From: Noviherbaspirillum humi
GTDB lineage: Bacteria; Pseudomonadota; Gammaproteobacteria; Burkholderiales; Burkholderiaceae_D
Direction of reading: 5' to 3'
DNA length: 64,000 nucleotides
Assembly (NCBI RefSeq): GCF_900188095.1
Contig: NZ_FZOT01000001.1
Location: forward strand, 310,001 to 374,000
Numbering within the stretch: the stretch's first letter is position 1; each line of letters opens with the position of its first letter. The position numbers and the translations under genes are program-made. Positions 49,008 to 58,172 of the stretch are shown in pieces. The notes beneath the pieces were generated by a model. It had not been told where the DNA came from. It saw only the letters and a list, made by a program, of their open reading frames with translations, and did no database searches.

Positions 49008-50306
49008 ATGGTTCCGCATCTCGTTACTGCACTCAACGGCCCGCTACTCGACCTGGAAAAGAAGATTCTGGGCGCCACTCCGGCCATCGAACGCTGGTTC
49101 CGGCTCGAGTGGCAGGAACACACGCCGCCTTTCTATTGCTCGGTCGATTTGCGCAACGCCGGCTTCAAGCTGGCGCCGGTCGATACCAACCTGTTTCCGG
49201 GCGGCTTCAACAACCTGTCATCCGAAATGCTGCCGCTGGCGGTGCAGGCGGCCATGGCGGCGATCGAGAAATATTGTCCGGATGCCAAGAACCTGCTGCT
49301 GATTCCGGAAAAGCACACCCGCAATACCTTCTATCTGCAGAACGTGGCGCGGCTCACCCAGATCTTCCGCCAGACCGGCCTGAACGTGCGCCTCGGTTCC
49401 CTTTCCGACGATGTCAAGGAACCGACCCAGATCGATCTACCCGATGGCACCAGCATCATGCTGGAGCCGCTGGAGCGCTTCAACAACAACCGCCGCCTCG
49501 GCCTGAAGAACTTCGATCCCTGCACCGTCCTGCTGAACAATGACCTGTCTTCGGGCATTCCTTCCGTCCTGGAGAACCTGCACGAGCAGAACCTGCTGCC
49601 GCCGCTGCATGCCGGCTGGGCGGTGCGGCGCAAGACCAACCATTTCGCCGCCTATGACGAAGTGGTGAAGAAGTTCGCCAAGCTGATCGACGTCGATCAG
49701 TGGATGCTCAATCCGTATTTCGCCCGATGCGGCGAAATCAATTTCCAGGAGCGCACCGGCGAGGAGTGCCTGGCGTCCGCCGTCGATACTTTGCTGACCA
49801 AGATCCGCAAGAAGTACAAGGAGTACGGCATCAAGGAAACGCCCTTCGTCATCGTCAAGGCCGATGCCGGCACCTATGGCATGGGCATCATGTCGGTCAA
49901 GGACGCGAGCGAGGTGCGCGACCTGAACCGCAAGCAGCGCAACAAGATGTCGGTGGTGAAGGAAGGCCTGGAGGTGAGCGACGTCATCATCCAGGAAGGC
50001 GTGCATACCTTCGAGCGCATCAACGACGCGGTGGCCGAGCCGGTGGTGTACATGATCGACCGCTACGTGGTCGGCGGCTTCTACCGCGTCCATGCGGAGC
50101 GCGGCGTCGACGAGAACCTGAATTCCCCGGGCGCGCACTTCGTTCCGCTCGCCTTTGCCCAGCAGCATGCGCTGCCGGACCTGCAGGCCAAGCCGGGCAC
50201 CGCGGCGCCGAACCGCTTCTACATGTATGGCGTGGTGGCGCGCCTGGCGCTGCTGGCGGCATCGATCGAACTCGAGAAGACCGATCCGAATCCGGAAATC
50301 TACTAA
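49008..50306 (+). CDS. gshA: Glutamate--cysteine ligase
   Basis: The 432-residue protein belongs to the proteobacterial glutamate-cysteine ligase type that differs from E. coli GshA (TIGR02049 style), recognisable from FPGGFNNLS, PEKHTRNTFYLQN and the ATP-grasp-like VIVKADAGTYGMG. It makes gamma-glutamylcysteine, the first step to glutathione. I chose the ATG at 49008 (MVPHLVTALNGPLLDLE) because AGAAGG precedes it; the frame stays open about 120 bases upstream into the second terminator. It abuts gshB. Confidence 0.92.
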   Translation: MVPHLVTALNGPLLDLEKKILGATPAIERWFRLEWQEHTPPFYCSVDLRNAGFKLAPVDTNLFPGGFNNLSSEMLPLAVQAAMAAIEKYCPDAKNLLLIPEKHTRNTFYLQNVARLTQIFRQTGLNVRLGSLSDDVKEPTQIDLPDGTSIMLEPLERFNNNRRLGLKNFDPCTVLLNNDLSSGIPSVLENLHEQNLLPPLHAGWAVRRKTNHFAAYDEVVKKFAKLIDVDQWMLNPYFARCGEINFQERTGEECLASAVDTLLTKIRKKYKEYGIKETPFVIVKADAGTYGMGIMSVKDASEVRDLNRKQRNKMSVVKEGLEVSDVIIQEGVHTFERINDAVAEPVVYMIDRYVVGGFYRVHAERGVDENLNSPGAHFVPLAFAQQHALPDLQAKPGTAAPNRFYMYGVVARLALLAASIELEKTDPNPEIY

Positions 50307-51248
50307 ATGAAAATCGCCTTCTTCGCCGATCCGCTCGACAGCTTCAAGATTTACAAGGACAGCACTTACGCCATGATGGCGGAAGCGGCTTCCCGCGGCC
50401 ACGAGATCCATGCCTTCGAGCAGCGCGACATGGCGCTGGACAACGGCGTGGTCACCGCGCTGGTGGCGCGCATCCACCTGACCGGCGAGCAGGATGCCTG
50501 GTACCGCGCCGAGTCGCCGGTCGCCACGCCGCTGTCGGCCTTCGACGCCATCGTGGTGCGCAAGGACCCGCCCTTCGACATGGAGTACATCTACGCCACC
50601 TACCTGCTGGAAACGGCGGAAAGCCAGGGCGCGAAGGTGTTCAACAAGCCGGAGGCCATCCGCAGCCACAACGAGAAGCTGTCCATCGCCCGGTTTGCCC
50701 AGTTCACCGCGCCCACGCTGGTCACCAGCGACAGCGTGCGCATCCGCGCCTTCCATGCGCTGCACGGCGATATCATCCTCAAGCCGCTCGACGGCATGGG
50801 CGGCGCCGGCATCTTCCATGTGCGCGAGGATGGCCGCAATCTCGGCTCCATCATCGAAACCCTGACCCACCATGGCCGCCGCACCATCATGGTCCAGCGC
50901 TACATTCCCGAGATCGTCGACGGCGACAAGCGGGTGCTGCTGATTGGCGGCCAGGTGGTGCCGTACTGCCTGGCGCGCATTCCACAGGGCGGGGAAGTGC
51001 GCGGCAATCTCGCTGCCGGCGGACGCGGCGAAGCCCGGCCGCTGACGGCGCGCGACCGCGAGATCGGCGAGACCCTGGCGCCGGTGCTTTCGGCGCGCGG
51101 CCTGCTGCTGGTAGGATTGGACGTGATCGGCAACCACCTCACCGAAGTCAATGTCACCAGTCCCACCTGTTTCCAGGAGATCCGCCAGCAGACCGGCTGC
51201 AACGTCGCCGGCCTGTTCATCGATGCGCTGGAAAAGGCGGCGGCCTGA
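50307..51248 (+). CDS. gshB: Glutathione synthetase
   Basis: The 313-residue ATP-grasp enzyme joins glycine to gamma-glutamylcysteine. It starts MKIAFFADPLDSFKIYKDST and has the ATP-grasp loop DGMGGAGIF and the metal-site segment EVNVTSPT. The ATG follows the gshA stop with no bases between, so translation is coupled. Confidence 0.95.
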   Translation: MKIAFFADPLDSFKIYKDSTYAMMAEAASRGHEIHAFEQRDMALDNGVVTALVARIHLTGEQDAWYRAESPVATPLSAFDAIVVRKDPPFDMEYIYATYLLETAESQGAKVFNKPEAIRSHNEKLSIARFAQFTAPTLVTSDSVRIRAFHALHGDIILKPLDGMGGAGIFHVREDGRNLGSIIETLTHHGRRTIMVQRYIPEIVDGDKRVLLIGGQVVPYCLARIPQGGEVRGNLAAGGRGEARPLTARDREIGETLAPVLSARGLLLVGLDVIGNHLTEVNVTSPTCFQEIRQQTGCNVAGLFIDALEKAAA

Positions 51249-51326
51249 TGATGGCGCGCCTGGCGCATTTCGCCTTCGCGCCGGCGGCAGCCGCACTTCG
51301 GCGCAATCCTGAGTTCTTCTGACAGC

Positions 51327-51734
51327 ATGGTCGGCATTCTTCTTCTTACCCACGCCCCGCTCGGCAACGCCTTTGTCGAGGCGGCATCCCATGTCTTTCG
51401 CGGCCGGCCGGAACGGCTGGAGGCGATCGACGTGCGTGCCGACCAGGACCTGGTCGAGGTCAACCGCCTGGCGCAGGATGCGATCAATCGCATCGACGAT
51501 GGCAGCGGCGTGCTGGTGATCACCGACGTCATGGGCGGCACGCCGTCCAACTGCACCCTCAAGCTGTGCAGTCCCGGGCATATCGAGGTGATCGCCGGCA
51601 TCAGCCTGCCGATGCTGCTGCGCGCGCTCACCTATCGCAACGACACCATCGACGTGGTGGTGGAAATGGCCTTGGCCGGCGGCCAGAACGGCGCAGTCCG
51701 GGTCGACAATCGCATTCGCCTCTCTCCCAACTGA
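51327..51734 (+). CDS. PTS EIIA, mannose/fructose (ManX) type
   Basis: The 135-residue protein is an EIIA-Man domain with phospho-acceptor His9 (LLLTHAPLG) and the DVMGGTPSN segment. It is followed by HPr and enzyme I but no EIIB or EIIC, so it is probably a regulatory phosphorelay rather than a sugar importer, as commonly seen in Burkholderiales. Confidence 0.93.
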   Translation: MVGILLLTHAPLGNAFVEAASHVFRGRPERLEAIDVRADQDLVEVNRLAQDAINRIDDGSGVLVITDVMGGTPSNCTLKLCSPGHIEVIAGISLPMLLRALTYRNDTIDVVVEMALAGGQNGAVRVDNRIRLSPN

Positions 51735-51754
51735 CGACAACAAGCATAAGAAAA

Positions 51755-52024
51755 ATGGTCCAACAGGAAATCGAAATCATCAACAAGCTCGGCCTGCATG
51801 CGCGCGCATCGGCCAAGTTCACCCAACTGGCAGCCAAGTACAAGAGCGAGATCTGGATGACCCGCAACAAGCGGCGCGTCAATGCCAAGTCCATCATGGG
51901 CGTGATGATGCTCGCCGCCGGCAAGGGCGCCACCGTGCTGCTGGAAGTCGAGGGACCGGACGAGGCGGAGTGCTTCGCCGCGCTGAAGGAGCTGATCGCC
52001 AATCGTTTCGGCGAAGACGAGTAA
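51755..52024 (+). CDS. ptsH: Phosphocarrier protein HPr
   Basis: The 89-residue protein has His15 in NKLGLHARA and Ser46 in NAKSIMG, the sites for enzyme I and HPr kinase. It sits between EIIA-Man and enzyme I on one transcript. Confidence 0.95.
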   Translation: MVQQEIEIINKLGLHARASAKFTQLAAKYKSEIWMTRNKRRVNAKSIMGVMMLAAGKGATVLLEVEGPDEAECFAALKELIANRFGEDE

Positions 52025-52046
52025 CGCAACGCGAATCCGGGACACC

Positions 52047-53798
52047 ATGGCCTGCTTCACGCTACACGGCATTCCAGTATCGAGCGGCATCGCCATCGGC
52101 CGCGCCCATCTGCTCGCGCCGGCGGCGCTCGACGTCAAGCACTACCTGATTCCGGACGAGCAGGTGGAAGCCGAGGTGCAGCGCCTGCAGAACGCCTTCG
52201 CGGTGGTGCACCGGGAACTGCAGACCATCTGGAACGAGCTGCCCAAGGACTCGCCGGCGGAGCTGGGCGCCTTCATCGACGTCCATGTGCTGATCCTGTC
52301 CGACCCGATGATCGCTGAAGTGCCGCTCGACATCATCCGCTCGCGCCACTACAACGCCGAATGGGCGCTGGTGACCCAGATCGAGGAATTGTCGGCCCAG
52401 TTCGACGAGATCGAGGACGCCTATCTGCGCGCCCGCAAGGGCGACATCCAGCAGGTCGGCGAACGGGTGCTGAAGATCCTCACCGGCAGCGCCGACACCC
52501 TGGCCCGCGTCGGGAACTCGGAAGAGCCGATCGGCAGCCTGATCGTGGTGGCGCACGACATATCGCCCGCCGACATGCTGCAGTTCAAGGATCGCGCCTT
52601 CGGAGGCTTCATCACCGACCTCGGCGGACCCAACTCGCATACCGCCATCGTCGCCCGCAGCCTGGACATCCCGGCCGCGGTCGGCATGGACAATGCCTCC
52701 ACCCTGATCGAGCAGGATGACGTGGTGATCATCGACGGCGACGTGGGCGTGGTCATCGTCGATCCGCCGCCCAAGGTGCTGGAGCAGTACCGCGAGCGCC
52801 AGGCGCGCCTGGTCCGCGACCGCAAGAAGCTGGGCAAGCTGCGCAAGATGCCGGCCGTCACCCGCGACGGCGTCGAGGTGGCGCTGCTGGCCAATATCGA
52901 GCTGCCGGAAGACTGCGGCCCGGCCATGGACGCCGGCGCCATCGGCGTCGGCCTGTTCCGCTCCGAATTCCTGTTCATGGGCCGTACCGGCCAGGTTAAC
53001 CGGCTGCCGACCGAAGACGAGCAGTTCGAGTCTTACCGGGCGGCGGTGCTGGCGATGAAAGGGCGGCCGGTCACCATCCGCACGCTCGACATCGGCGCCG
53101 ACAAGCCGCTCGACCATGCCGAGCAGACGGCGCTGAATCCGGCGCTCGGCCTGCGCGCCATCCGCTACTGCCTGACCGAGCCGCAGATGTTTCTGGCCCA
53201 GCTGCGGGCCATCCTGCGCGCATCCGCCTTCGGGCCGGTGAAGCTGCTGATTCCGATGCTGGCGCATGCCTTCGAGATCGACCAGTCGCTGGCCATGATC
53301 GAGCAGGCCAAGGCGCAGCTGCGCGAGGCCGACATCAAGTTCGACCCGCTGATCCAGGTCGGCGCCATGATCGAGATTCCGGCGGCGGCGCTGACGCTGC
53401 CGATGTTCGTCAAGCGCCTGGACTTCCTGTCCATCGGCACCAACGACCTGATTCAGTACACCCTCGCCATCGACCGCGCCGACCACGAGGTGGCGCACCT
53501 GTACGATCCGCTGCATCCGGCGGTGCTCTACCTGCTCTCGCATACCATCGCCGCCGCCGACAAGGCCGGCGTGCCGGTGGCGGTATGCGGCGAGATGGCG
53601 GGCGACACCAAGCTTACCCGCCTGCTGCTCGGCATGGGCCTGCGCGAATTCTCCATGCATCCGGCGCAGCTGCTGCCGGTGAAGCAGGAGGTGCTCAACA
53701 GCGACCTGTCGCTGATCGCGCCGGTGGCGCGCAAGATCCTGCGCGCCACCGAGCCGCAAGCGATCGTGGAAGCGGTGGAGCAGCTGCGCGCGCTGTGA
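52047..53798 (+). CDS. ptsI: PTS enzyme I
   Basis: The 583-residue enzyme takes phosphate from phosphoenolpyruvate and passes it to HPr. His198 in GGPNSHTAIVAR is the phosphorylated residue, and the PEP-binding barrel (about 260-560) shows GLFRSEFLFM and the C-terminal CGEMAGD. Length is normal. It is the last gene of the EIIA-HPr-EI set. Confidence 0.95.
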   Translation: MACFTLHGIPVSSGIAIGRAHLLAPAALDVKHYLIPDEQVEAEVQRLQNAFAVVHRELQTIWNELPKDSPAELGAFIDVHVLILSDPMIAEVPLDIIRSRHYNAEWALVTQIEELSAQFDEIEDAYLRARKGDIQQVGERVLKILTGSADTLARVGNSEEPIGSLIVVAHDISPADMLQFKDRAFGGFITDLGGPNSHTAIVARSLDIPAAVGMDNASTLIEQDDVVIIDGDVGVVIVDPPPKVLEQYRERQARLVRDRKKLGKLRKMPAVTRDGVEVALLANIELPEDCGPAMDAGAIGVGLFRSEFLFMGRTGQVNRLPTEDEQFESYRAAVLAMKGRPVTIRTLDIGADKPLDHAEQTALNPALGLRAIRYCLTEPQMFLAQLRAILRASAFGPVKLLIPMLAHAFEIDQSLAMIEQAKAQLREADIKFDPLIQVGAMIEIPAAALTLPMFVKRLDFLSIGTNDLIQYTLAIDRADHEVAHLYDPLHPAVLYLLSHTIAAADKAGVPVAVCGEMAGDTKLTRLLLGMGLREFSMHPAQLLPVKQEVLNSDLSLIAPVARKILRATEPQAIVEAVEQLRAL

Positions 53799-53834
53799 TC
53801 CCGGCACGGGTCCGTCCGGCTGCATTCCTCGGGT

Positions 53835-53864
53835 TTGACGCGGCGAAAGCCCTTGGTTTATCCT
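53835..53864 (+). promoter_or_regulatory. Sigma-70 promoter of metX
   Basis: TTGACG (53835-53840) and TATCCT (53859-53864) are 18 bases apart. Transcription would start near 53871, just before the riboswitch. Confidence 0.65.
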
Positions 53865-53879
53865 AGCCGCTTTGCAGTG

Positions 53880-53934
53880 GCGCCGATTTGAAGATCAGCT
53901 TGCGGGCGCATGACAAATACGGCTAAAGCGCTTG
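53880..53934 (+). promoter_or_regulatory. SAM-II-type riboswitch upstream of metX
   Basis: The conserved pieces of SAM-II occur in order: stem GCGCC (53880-53884), GATTTGA, CAGCTTGC, stem partner GGCGC (53905-53909), ACAAAT and GGCTAAAG, in a compact 55 bases close to the published aptamer size. The 3' strand (GGCTA...GCTTG) can pair with CAAGC...TAGCC (53949-53962) inside the following terminator, so SAM binding should free the terminator and switch metX off. Confidence 0.88.
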
Positions 53935-53940
53935 CACCAG

Positions 53941-53986
53941 GCCCGGAACAAGCTCGCTAGCCGACGCTTCCGGGCTTTTTGTTTTG
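53941..53986 (+). terminator. Riboswitch-controlled intrinsic terminator before metX
   Basis: GCCCGGAA (53941-53948) pairs with TTCCGGGC (53968-53975) and is followed by TTTTTGTTTTG. Its loop contains TAGCC and CAAGC, complementary to the riboswitch 3' strand. It lies about 75 bases before the metX ATG. Confidence 0.88.
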
Positions 53987-54059
53987 CGTCTCCAGGCTGC
54001 CGCCGCCACGCCATCGTCGTCATACCCCGGCCGGTTTCGGCTTGTTTTTTCGGACTTCT

Positions 54060-55202
54060 ATGCCATCCGTTGGAATCGTTTCGCCCCAGAGCATGCATTT
54101 CGCCGAGCCGCTGCCGCTGCGCAGCGGCGCAGCGCTGTCCGACTACACCCTGATGTACGAGACCTACGGCACGCTCAACGCCGACCGTTCCAACGCGGTG
54201 CTGATCTGCCACGCGCTGAATGCCTCGCACCATGTGGCCGGCGTGTATGCCGACAATCCGAAGAACGTCGGCTGGTGGGACAACATGGTCGGGCCCGGCA
54301 AGCCGGTCGATACCGACCGCTTCTTCGTCATCGGCATCAACAACATCGGTTCGTGCTTCGGGTCCACCGGGCCGATGCACGTCAATCCGGCCACCGGCAA
54401 GCCCTATGGCGCCGGCTTCCCGGTGGTGACGGTCGAAGACTGGGTCAGGGCGCAGGCGCGCCTGGCCGACGCCCTCGGCATCGGCCAGTTTGCGGCGGTG
54501 ATGGGCGGCTCCCTCGGCGGCATGCAGGCGCTGGCCTGGAGCATCCTGTTCCCGGAGCGGCTGCGGCACAGCGTGGTCATCGCCTCCACGCCCAAGCTCT
54601 CGGCGCAGAACATCGCCTTCAACGACGTCGCCCGCCAGGCGATTCTGAGCGATCCCGATTTCCACGGCGGCGATTTCTACGCCCACGGCGTGGTGCCGAG
54701 GAACGGCCTGCGGGTGGCGCGCATGGTTGGCCACATCACCTACCTGTCGGACGACAGCATGGCGGAAAAATTCGGCCGCGGCCTGCGCAACGGCGATTTG
54801 CAGTTCGGCTTCGGTGTCGACTTCGAGATCGAATCCTACCTGCGCTACCAGGGCGACAAGTTCGCCGAGTATTTCGACGCCAACACCTATCTGCTGATCA
54901 CCAAGGCGCTGGACTACTTCGACCCGGCGCGCGAGCACGGCGACGACCTCGCCAAGGCGCTCGCCGTCACGCGCGCCAAGTTCCTGCTGGTGTCCTTCAC
55001 CACCGACTGGCGCTTCTCGCCGGAGCGCAGCCGCGAGATCGTGCAGGCGCTGGTGAGCAACCGGCGCGAGGTCAGCTACGCCGAGATCGCCGCGCCGCAC
55101 GGCCACGACGCCTTCCTGCTGGAAGATCCGCGCTACATGAACACGGTGCGCGCCTACTACGAGCGCATTTGGAACGAACTGGACCAGCGGGAGGCGGCAT
55201 GA
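54060..55202 (+). CDS. metX: Homoserine O-acyltransferase
   Basis: The 380-residue alpha/beta-hydrolase-fold enzyme acylates homoserine as the first committed step to methionine. The nucleophile Ser151 sits in GGSLGG, and the family segments [13 protein letters not shown] and [12 protein letters not shown] (with catalytic His) are present. Whether it uses acetyl- or succinyl-CoA is not decided here; proteobacterial MetX proteins often prefer succinyl-CoA. The start at 54060 follows a weak GGA; the frame runs upstream only into the terminator. The stop overlaps metW (ATGA). Confidence 0.94.
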   Translation: MPSVGIVSPQSMHFAEPLPLRSGAALSDYTLMYETYGTLNADRSNAVLICHALNASHHVAGVYADNPKNVGWWDNMVGPGKPVDTDRFFVIGINNIGSCFGSTGPMHVNPATGKPYGAGFPVVTVEDWVRAQARLADALGIGQFAAVMGGSLGGMQALAWSILFPERLRHSVVIASTPKLSAQNIAFNDVARQAILSDPDFHGGDFYAHGVVPRNGLRVARMVGHITYLSDDSMAEKFGRGLRNGDLQFGFGVDFEIESYLRYQGDKFAEYFDANTYLLITKALDYFDPAREHGDDLAKALAVTRAKFLLVSFTTDWRFSPERSREIVQALVSNRREVSYAEIAAPHGHDAFLLEDPRYMNTVRAYYERIWNELDQREAA

Positions 55203-55804
55203 ATTTCCAGGAATTGAGCGTTCTGCGCCCCGACCTCGCCTTCATCGCGCACTGGGTGGCGCCGCAATCGCAGGTGCTCGACCTCGGCTGCGGCAATGGC
55301 GTGATGATGGATTACCTGCAGACGGAAAAGCGCTGCTTCGGCTACGGCATCGAGATCAGCGACGAGCAGATCCCGGCATGCATCCAGCGCGGCGTGTCGG
55401 TGATCCAGCGCGACCTGGAGGCGGGGCTGTCGATCTTCGCCGACGACTCCTTCGACACCGTGCTATGCCTGTCGGCGCTGCAGATGATGAAGAACGTGGA
55501 AGGCACGCTGCGCGACATCGCCCGCGTCGGCCGCGAAGCCATCGTCTCGTTTCCCAATTTCGCCTATTGGCCGCACCGCTTCGCCCTGATGCGCGGCCGC
55601 ATGCCGGTATCCAAGACCCTGCCTTACGAGTGGTATGACACGCCCAATCTGCGCTGCGCCACCATCCGCGATTTCGAGGAACTCGCCAGCGAGGTCGGCC
55701 TCGAAGTGCTCGAGCGCGTCGCGTTGCAGGATGGCAAACCGGTATCGTTTCTTCCGAACTGGCGTGGTAGTCTAGCCGTGTTTCGTTTCAGGAAGAGCGC
55801 ATAA
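55199..55804 (+). CDS. metW: Methionine biosynthesis protein MetW
   Basis: The 201-residue protein has a class I SAM-binding motif ([15 protein letters not shown], about residues 27-41) and the MetW-specific [19 protein letters not shown]. MetW is required for methionine synthesis together with MetX in several proteobacteria. Its ATG overlaps the metX stop, so the two are translationally coupled. Confidence 0.93.
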   Translation: MNFQELSVLRPDLAFIAHWVAPQSQVLDLGCGNGVMMDYLQTEKRCFGYGIEISDEQIPACIQRGVSVIQRDLEAGLSIFADDSFDTVLCLSALQMMKNVEGTLRDIARVGREAIVSFPNFAYWPHRFALMRGRMPVSKTLPYEWYDTPNLRCATIRDFEELASEVGLEVLERVALQDGKPVSFLPNWRGSLAVFRFRKSA

Positions 55805-55969
55805 TTTTTTGCCAAGGCGCCACGCTGCCAAGCTGCCATTGCGCCGGCGCGAACGCTCGCCGCCGAAACACCGCACCGCCCACTTCCGGCACGACGCCAT
55901 CCCACTGGCCGACATGACAATCCCGGCATGCAGGCGGGCGGCCCCGATCCCTCTGCACTGCGAGTCCGT

Positions 55970-57226
55970 ATGACCCTTTCCGCACAAGCCGAGCAAGCCG
56001 CCAAGCCCGGCTGGCGCCATTATTTCAACCGCCAGATGCTGATCTGCGTGTCGCTCGGATTTTCCTCCGGGCTGCCGCTGTTCATTCTCTACAACCTGTT
56101 GTCGGCCTGGCTCAAGGTCGAAGGCGTGGACCTGAAGGCGATCGGCCTGTTCGCGCTGGTCGGCTTTCCCTACACCTGGAAATTCGTCTGGTCGCCGCTG
56201 ATGGACCGTTTCCAGTTTCCGCTGCTGGGCCGGCGTCGCGGCTGGATGCTGGTGACGCAAGCGGCGCTGCTGGCCGCCGTGGCCGGGCTGGGCTTCCTCT
56301 CGCCCAAAACGGAGCTGACCGCCATCGTCTTCCTGTGCGGCGTGGTGGCTTTCCTGTCGGCCAGCCAGGATATCGTGATCGATGCCTACCGGCGCGAGCT
56401 GCTGTCGGACCAGCAACAGGGTTCCGGCACGGCGGTCTTCGTCAATGCCTACAAGTTCTCCACGCTGGTGCCGGGTTCGCTGTCGCTGATCCTGTCGGAT
56501 TTCCTGAGCTGGCAGCTGGTGTTCATCATCACCGCCCTGTTCATGCTTCCCGGCATCCTTACGACGCTGCTCATCAGCGAACCGCGGATCTACGGCGTCC
56601 CGCCAAAGAACCTGCGCGAGGCGGTGGTGCTGCCGTTCAAGGAATTCATCACCCGGCGCGGATGGTCGCATGCCTTGCTGATCCTGGCCTTCATCTTCCT
56701 CTACAAGCTGGGCGATTCCATGGCCACGTCACTGGCCACGCCGTTCTACATCGACCTTGGATTTTCTCGCACGCAGATTGGTCTAATTGCCAAGAATGCG
56801 GGTCTGTGGGCCAGCCTGGCCGGCGGCATCCTCGGCGCGGTCTGGCTGGAGAAGACCGGCGTCAACCGCGGCCTGTGGATCTTCGGCGTGCTGCAGGCGC
56901 TGGCGATCCTCGGCTTCGCCATCCTGGCCAAGACCGGGATGAGCACCTGGATGCTGGGCGCGGTGATCGGCATGGAAGCGTTTTCCGTCGGCCTCGGCAC
57001 GGCAGCCTTCACCGGCTACATCGCCACCACGACCGACCCGCGCTACACCGCCACCCAGTTCGCGCTGTTCACCAGCCTGGCGGCGGTGCCGCGCACATTC
57101 TTCAATGCCGCCACCGGCTACATCGTGGCGCAGACGGGATGGTTCACGTTTTTCATCCTATGTTTCGTGCTCGCTTTGCCCGGCATGATGCTGCTGCCGA
57201 AGATCGCGCCCTGGCGCGAGAAGTAA
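55970..57226 (+). CDS. ampG: AmpG-type muropeptide transporter
   Basis: The 418-residue MFS-fold permease imports anhydromuropeptides for cell-wall recycling. It shows the AmpG segments LGFSSGLPLFILYNLLSAWL, the SQDIVIDAYRREL motif and YKLGDSMATSLATPF. The open frame extends upstream to 55928, but MTLSAQAEQ (55970) fits the family. It lies about 165 bases after metW. Confidence 0.93.
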   Translation: MTLSAQAEQAAKPGWRHYFNRQMLICVSLGFSSGLPLFILYNLLSAWLKVEGVDLKAIGLFALVGFPYTWKFVWSPLMDRFQFPLLGRRRGWMLVTQAALLAAVAGLGFLSPKTELTAIVFLCGVVAFLSASQDIVIDAYRRELLSDQQQGSGTAVFVNAYKFSTLVPGSLSLILSDFLSWQLVFIITALFMLPGILTTLLISEPRIYGVPPKNLREAVVLPFKEFITRRGWSHALLILAFIFLYKLGDSMATSLATPFYIDLGFSRTQIGLIAKNAGLWASLAGGILGAVWLEKTGVNRGLWIFGVLQALAILGFAILAKTGMSTWMLGAVIGMEAFSVGLGTAAFTGYIATTTDPRYTATQFALFTSLAAVPRTFFNAATGYIVAQTGWFTFFILCFVLALPGMMLLPKIAPWREK

Positions 57227-57269
57227 GGCTCAGGCAGCCGGCCTCCTGCCCCAACTGGATGGAGGTGTC

Positions 57270-58172
57270 ATGAAGAAAAAATTAGCCGCCGCATGGCTGG
57301 GATTGCTGCTATGCGCCACGCCGCCGGCGCTGCTGGCCAAGGACAATGCCCGCGGTGCCGAAGACGGCGTGCGGGTCGATGAAATGTCCCCGCTGCGGAA
57401 CATGGTGCCCGAAGAGGAACTCGAGGCCGCCGCCGCCCAGCAATACAACGAACTCAAGCAGGAAGCCGCCAAGGCGCAGGCCTTGGCGCCGCCCGATCAT
57501 CCGCAAACCCAACGCCTGCGCGCCATCGCTCAGCGCCTGATCGCCCAGGCGCCGCGCTGGAACCAGCGCGCGGCGCAGTGGAACTGGGAAATCAGCTTGA
57601 TCGGCTCCAAGCAGGTGAATGCCTTCTGCATGCCGGGCGGCAAAATCGCCTTCTTCAGCGGCCTGATCAATAATCTGAAACTCACCGACGACGAGGTGGC
57701 GGTGGTGATGGGTCACGAGATGGCGCACGCGCTGCGCGAGCACAGCCGCGAGCGGGTGGCGAAGTCGGGCCTCGCCGACGCCGGCGCCAAGATCGCCGGA
57801 CTGGGCCTGTCGGCCATCTTCGGCATCGACCCGAATCTGACCAGCGCCGCCACCGGCGGCGTGGCCAATCTGGCCATGCTGAAGTTTTCCCGCAACGACG
57901 AAACCGAGGCCGATCTGGTCGGCCTCGACATCATGGCCCGCGCCGGCTTCGATCCGCGCGCCGGCATTGCGCTGTGGCAGAAGATGGGCATGCTGGAAAA
58001 AAGCGCGCCGCCGCAATGGCTCTCCACCCACCCGGCGGGACCGGCGCGGCTGGCGGAGATCGACAAGCACCTGCCATCGGTGATGCCGCTCTATGCCAAG
58101 GCCAAGGGCGTGGCGATCACTTCGCTGCCGCCCTACCAGACCAACGTCAGCGGGATTCCACCAGTGCGCTGA
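57270..58172 (+). CDS. M48 family metallopeptidase
   Basis: The 300-residue protein has a signal peptide (about 1-23) and the zinc site H149-EMA-H153, with a further ligand likely in the NDETEADLVG segment. It matches the periplasmic M48 peptidases of the LoiP/YfgC type. GGAGGTGTC precedes the ATG. Its 3' end overlaps the convergent xthA gene by 26 bases. Confidence 0.92.
   Translation: MKKKLAAAWLGLLLCATPPALLAKDNARGAEDGVRVDEMSPLRNMVPEEELEAAAAQQYNELKQEAAKAQALAPPDHPQTQRLRAIAQRLIAQAPRWNQRAAQWNWEISLIGSKQVNAFCMPGGKIAFFSGLINNLKLTDDEVAVVMGHEMAHALREHSRERVAKSGLADAGAKIAGLGLSAIFGIDPNLTSAATGGVANLAMLKFSRNDETEADLVGLDIMARAGFDPRAGIALWQKMGMLEKSAPPQWLSTHPAGPARLAEIDKHLPSVMPLYAKAKGVAITSLPPYQTNVSGIPPVR

Noticed and set aside
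49437-51743. A 768-residue open frame antisense to gshA, gshB and EIIA
   Set aside because: It spans three well-identified genes on the other strand and has no motif of its own.
52062-53825. A 587-residue open frame antisense to ptsI
   Set aside because: Shadow of ptsI with Gln/Arg/His-rich composition and no domain.
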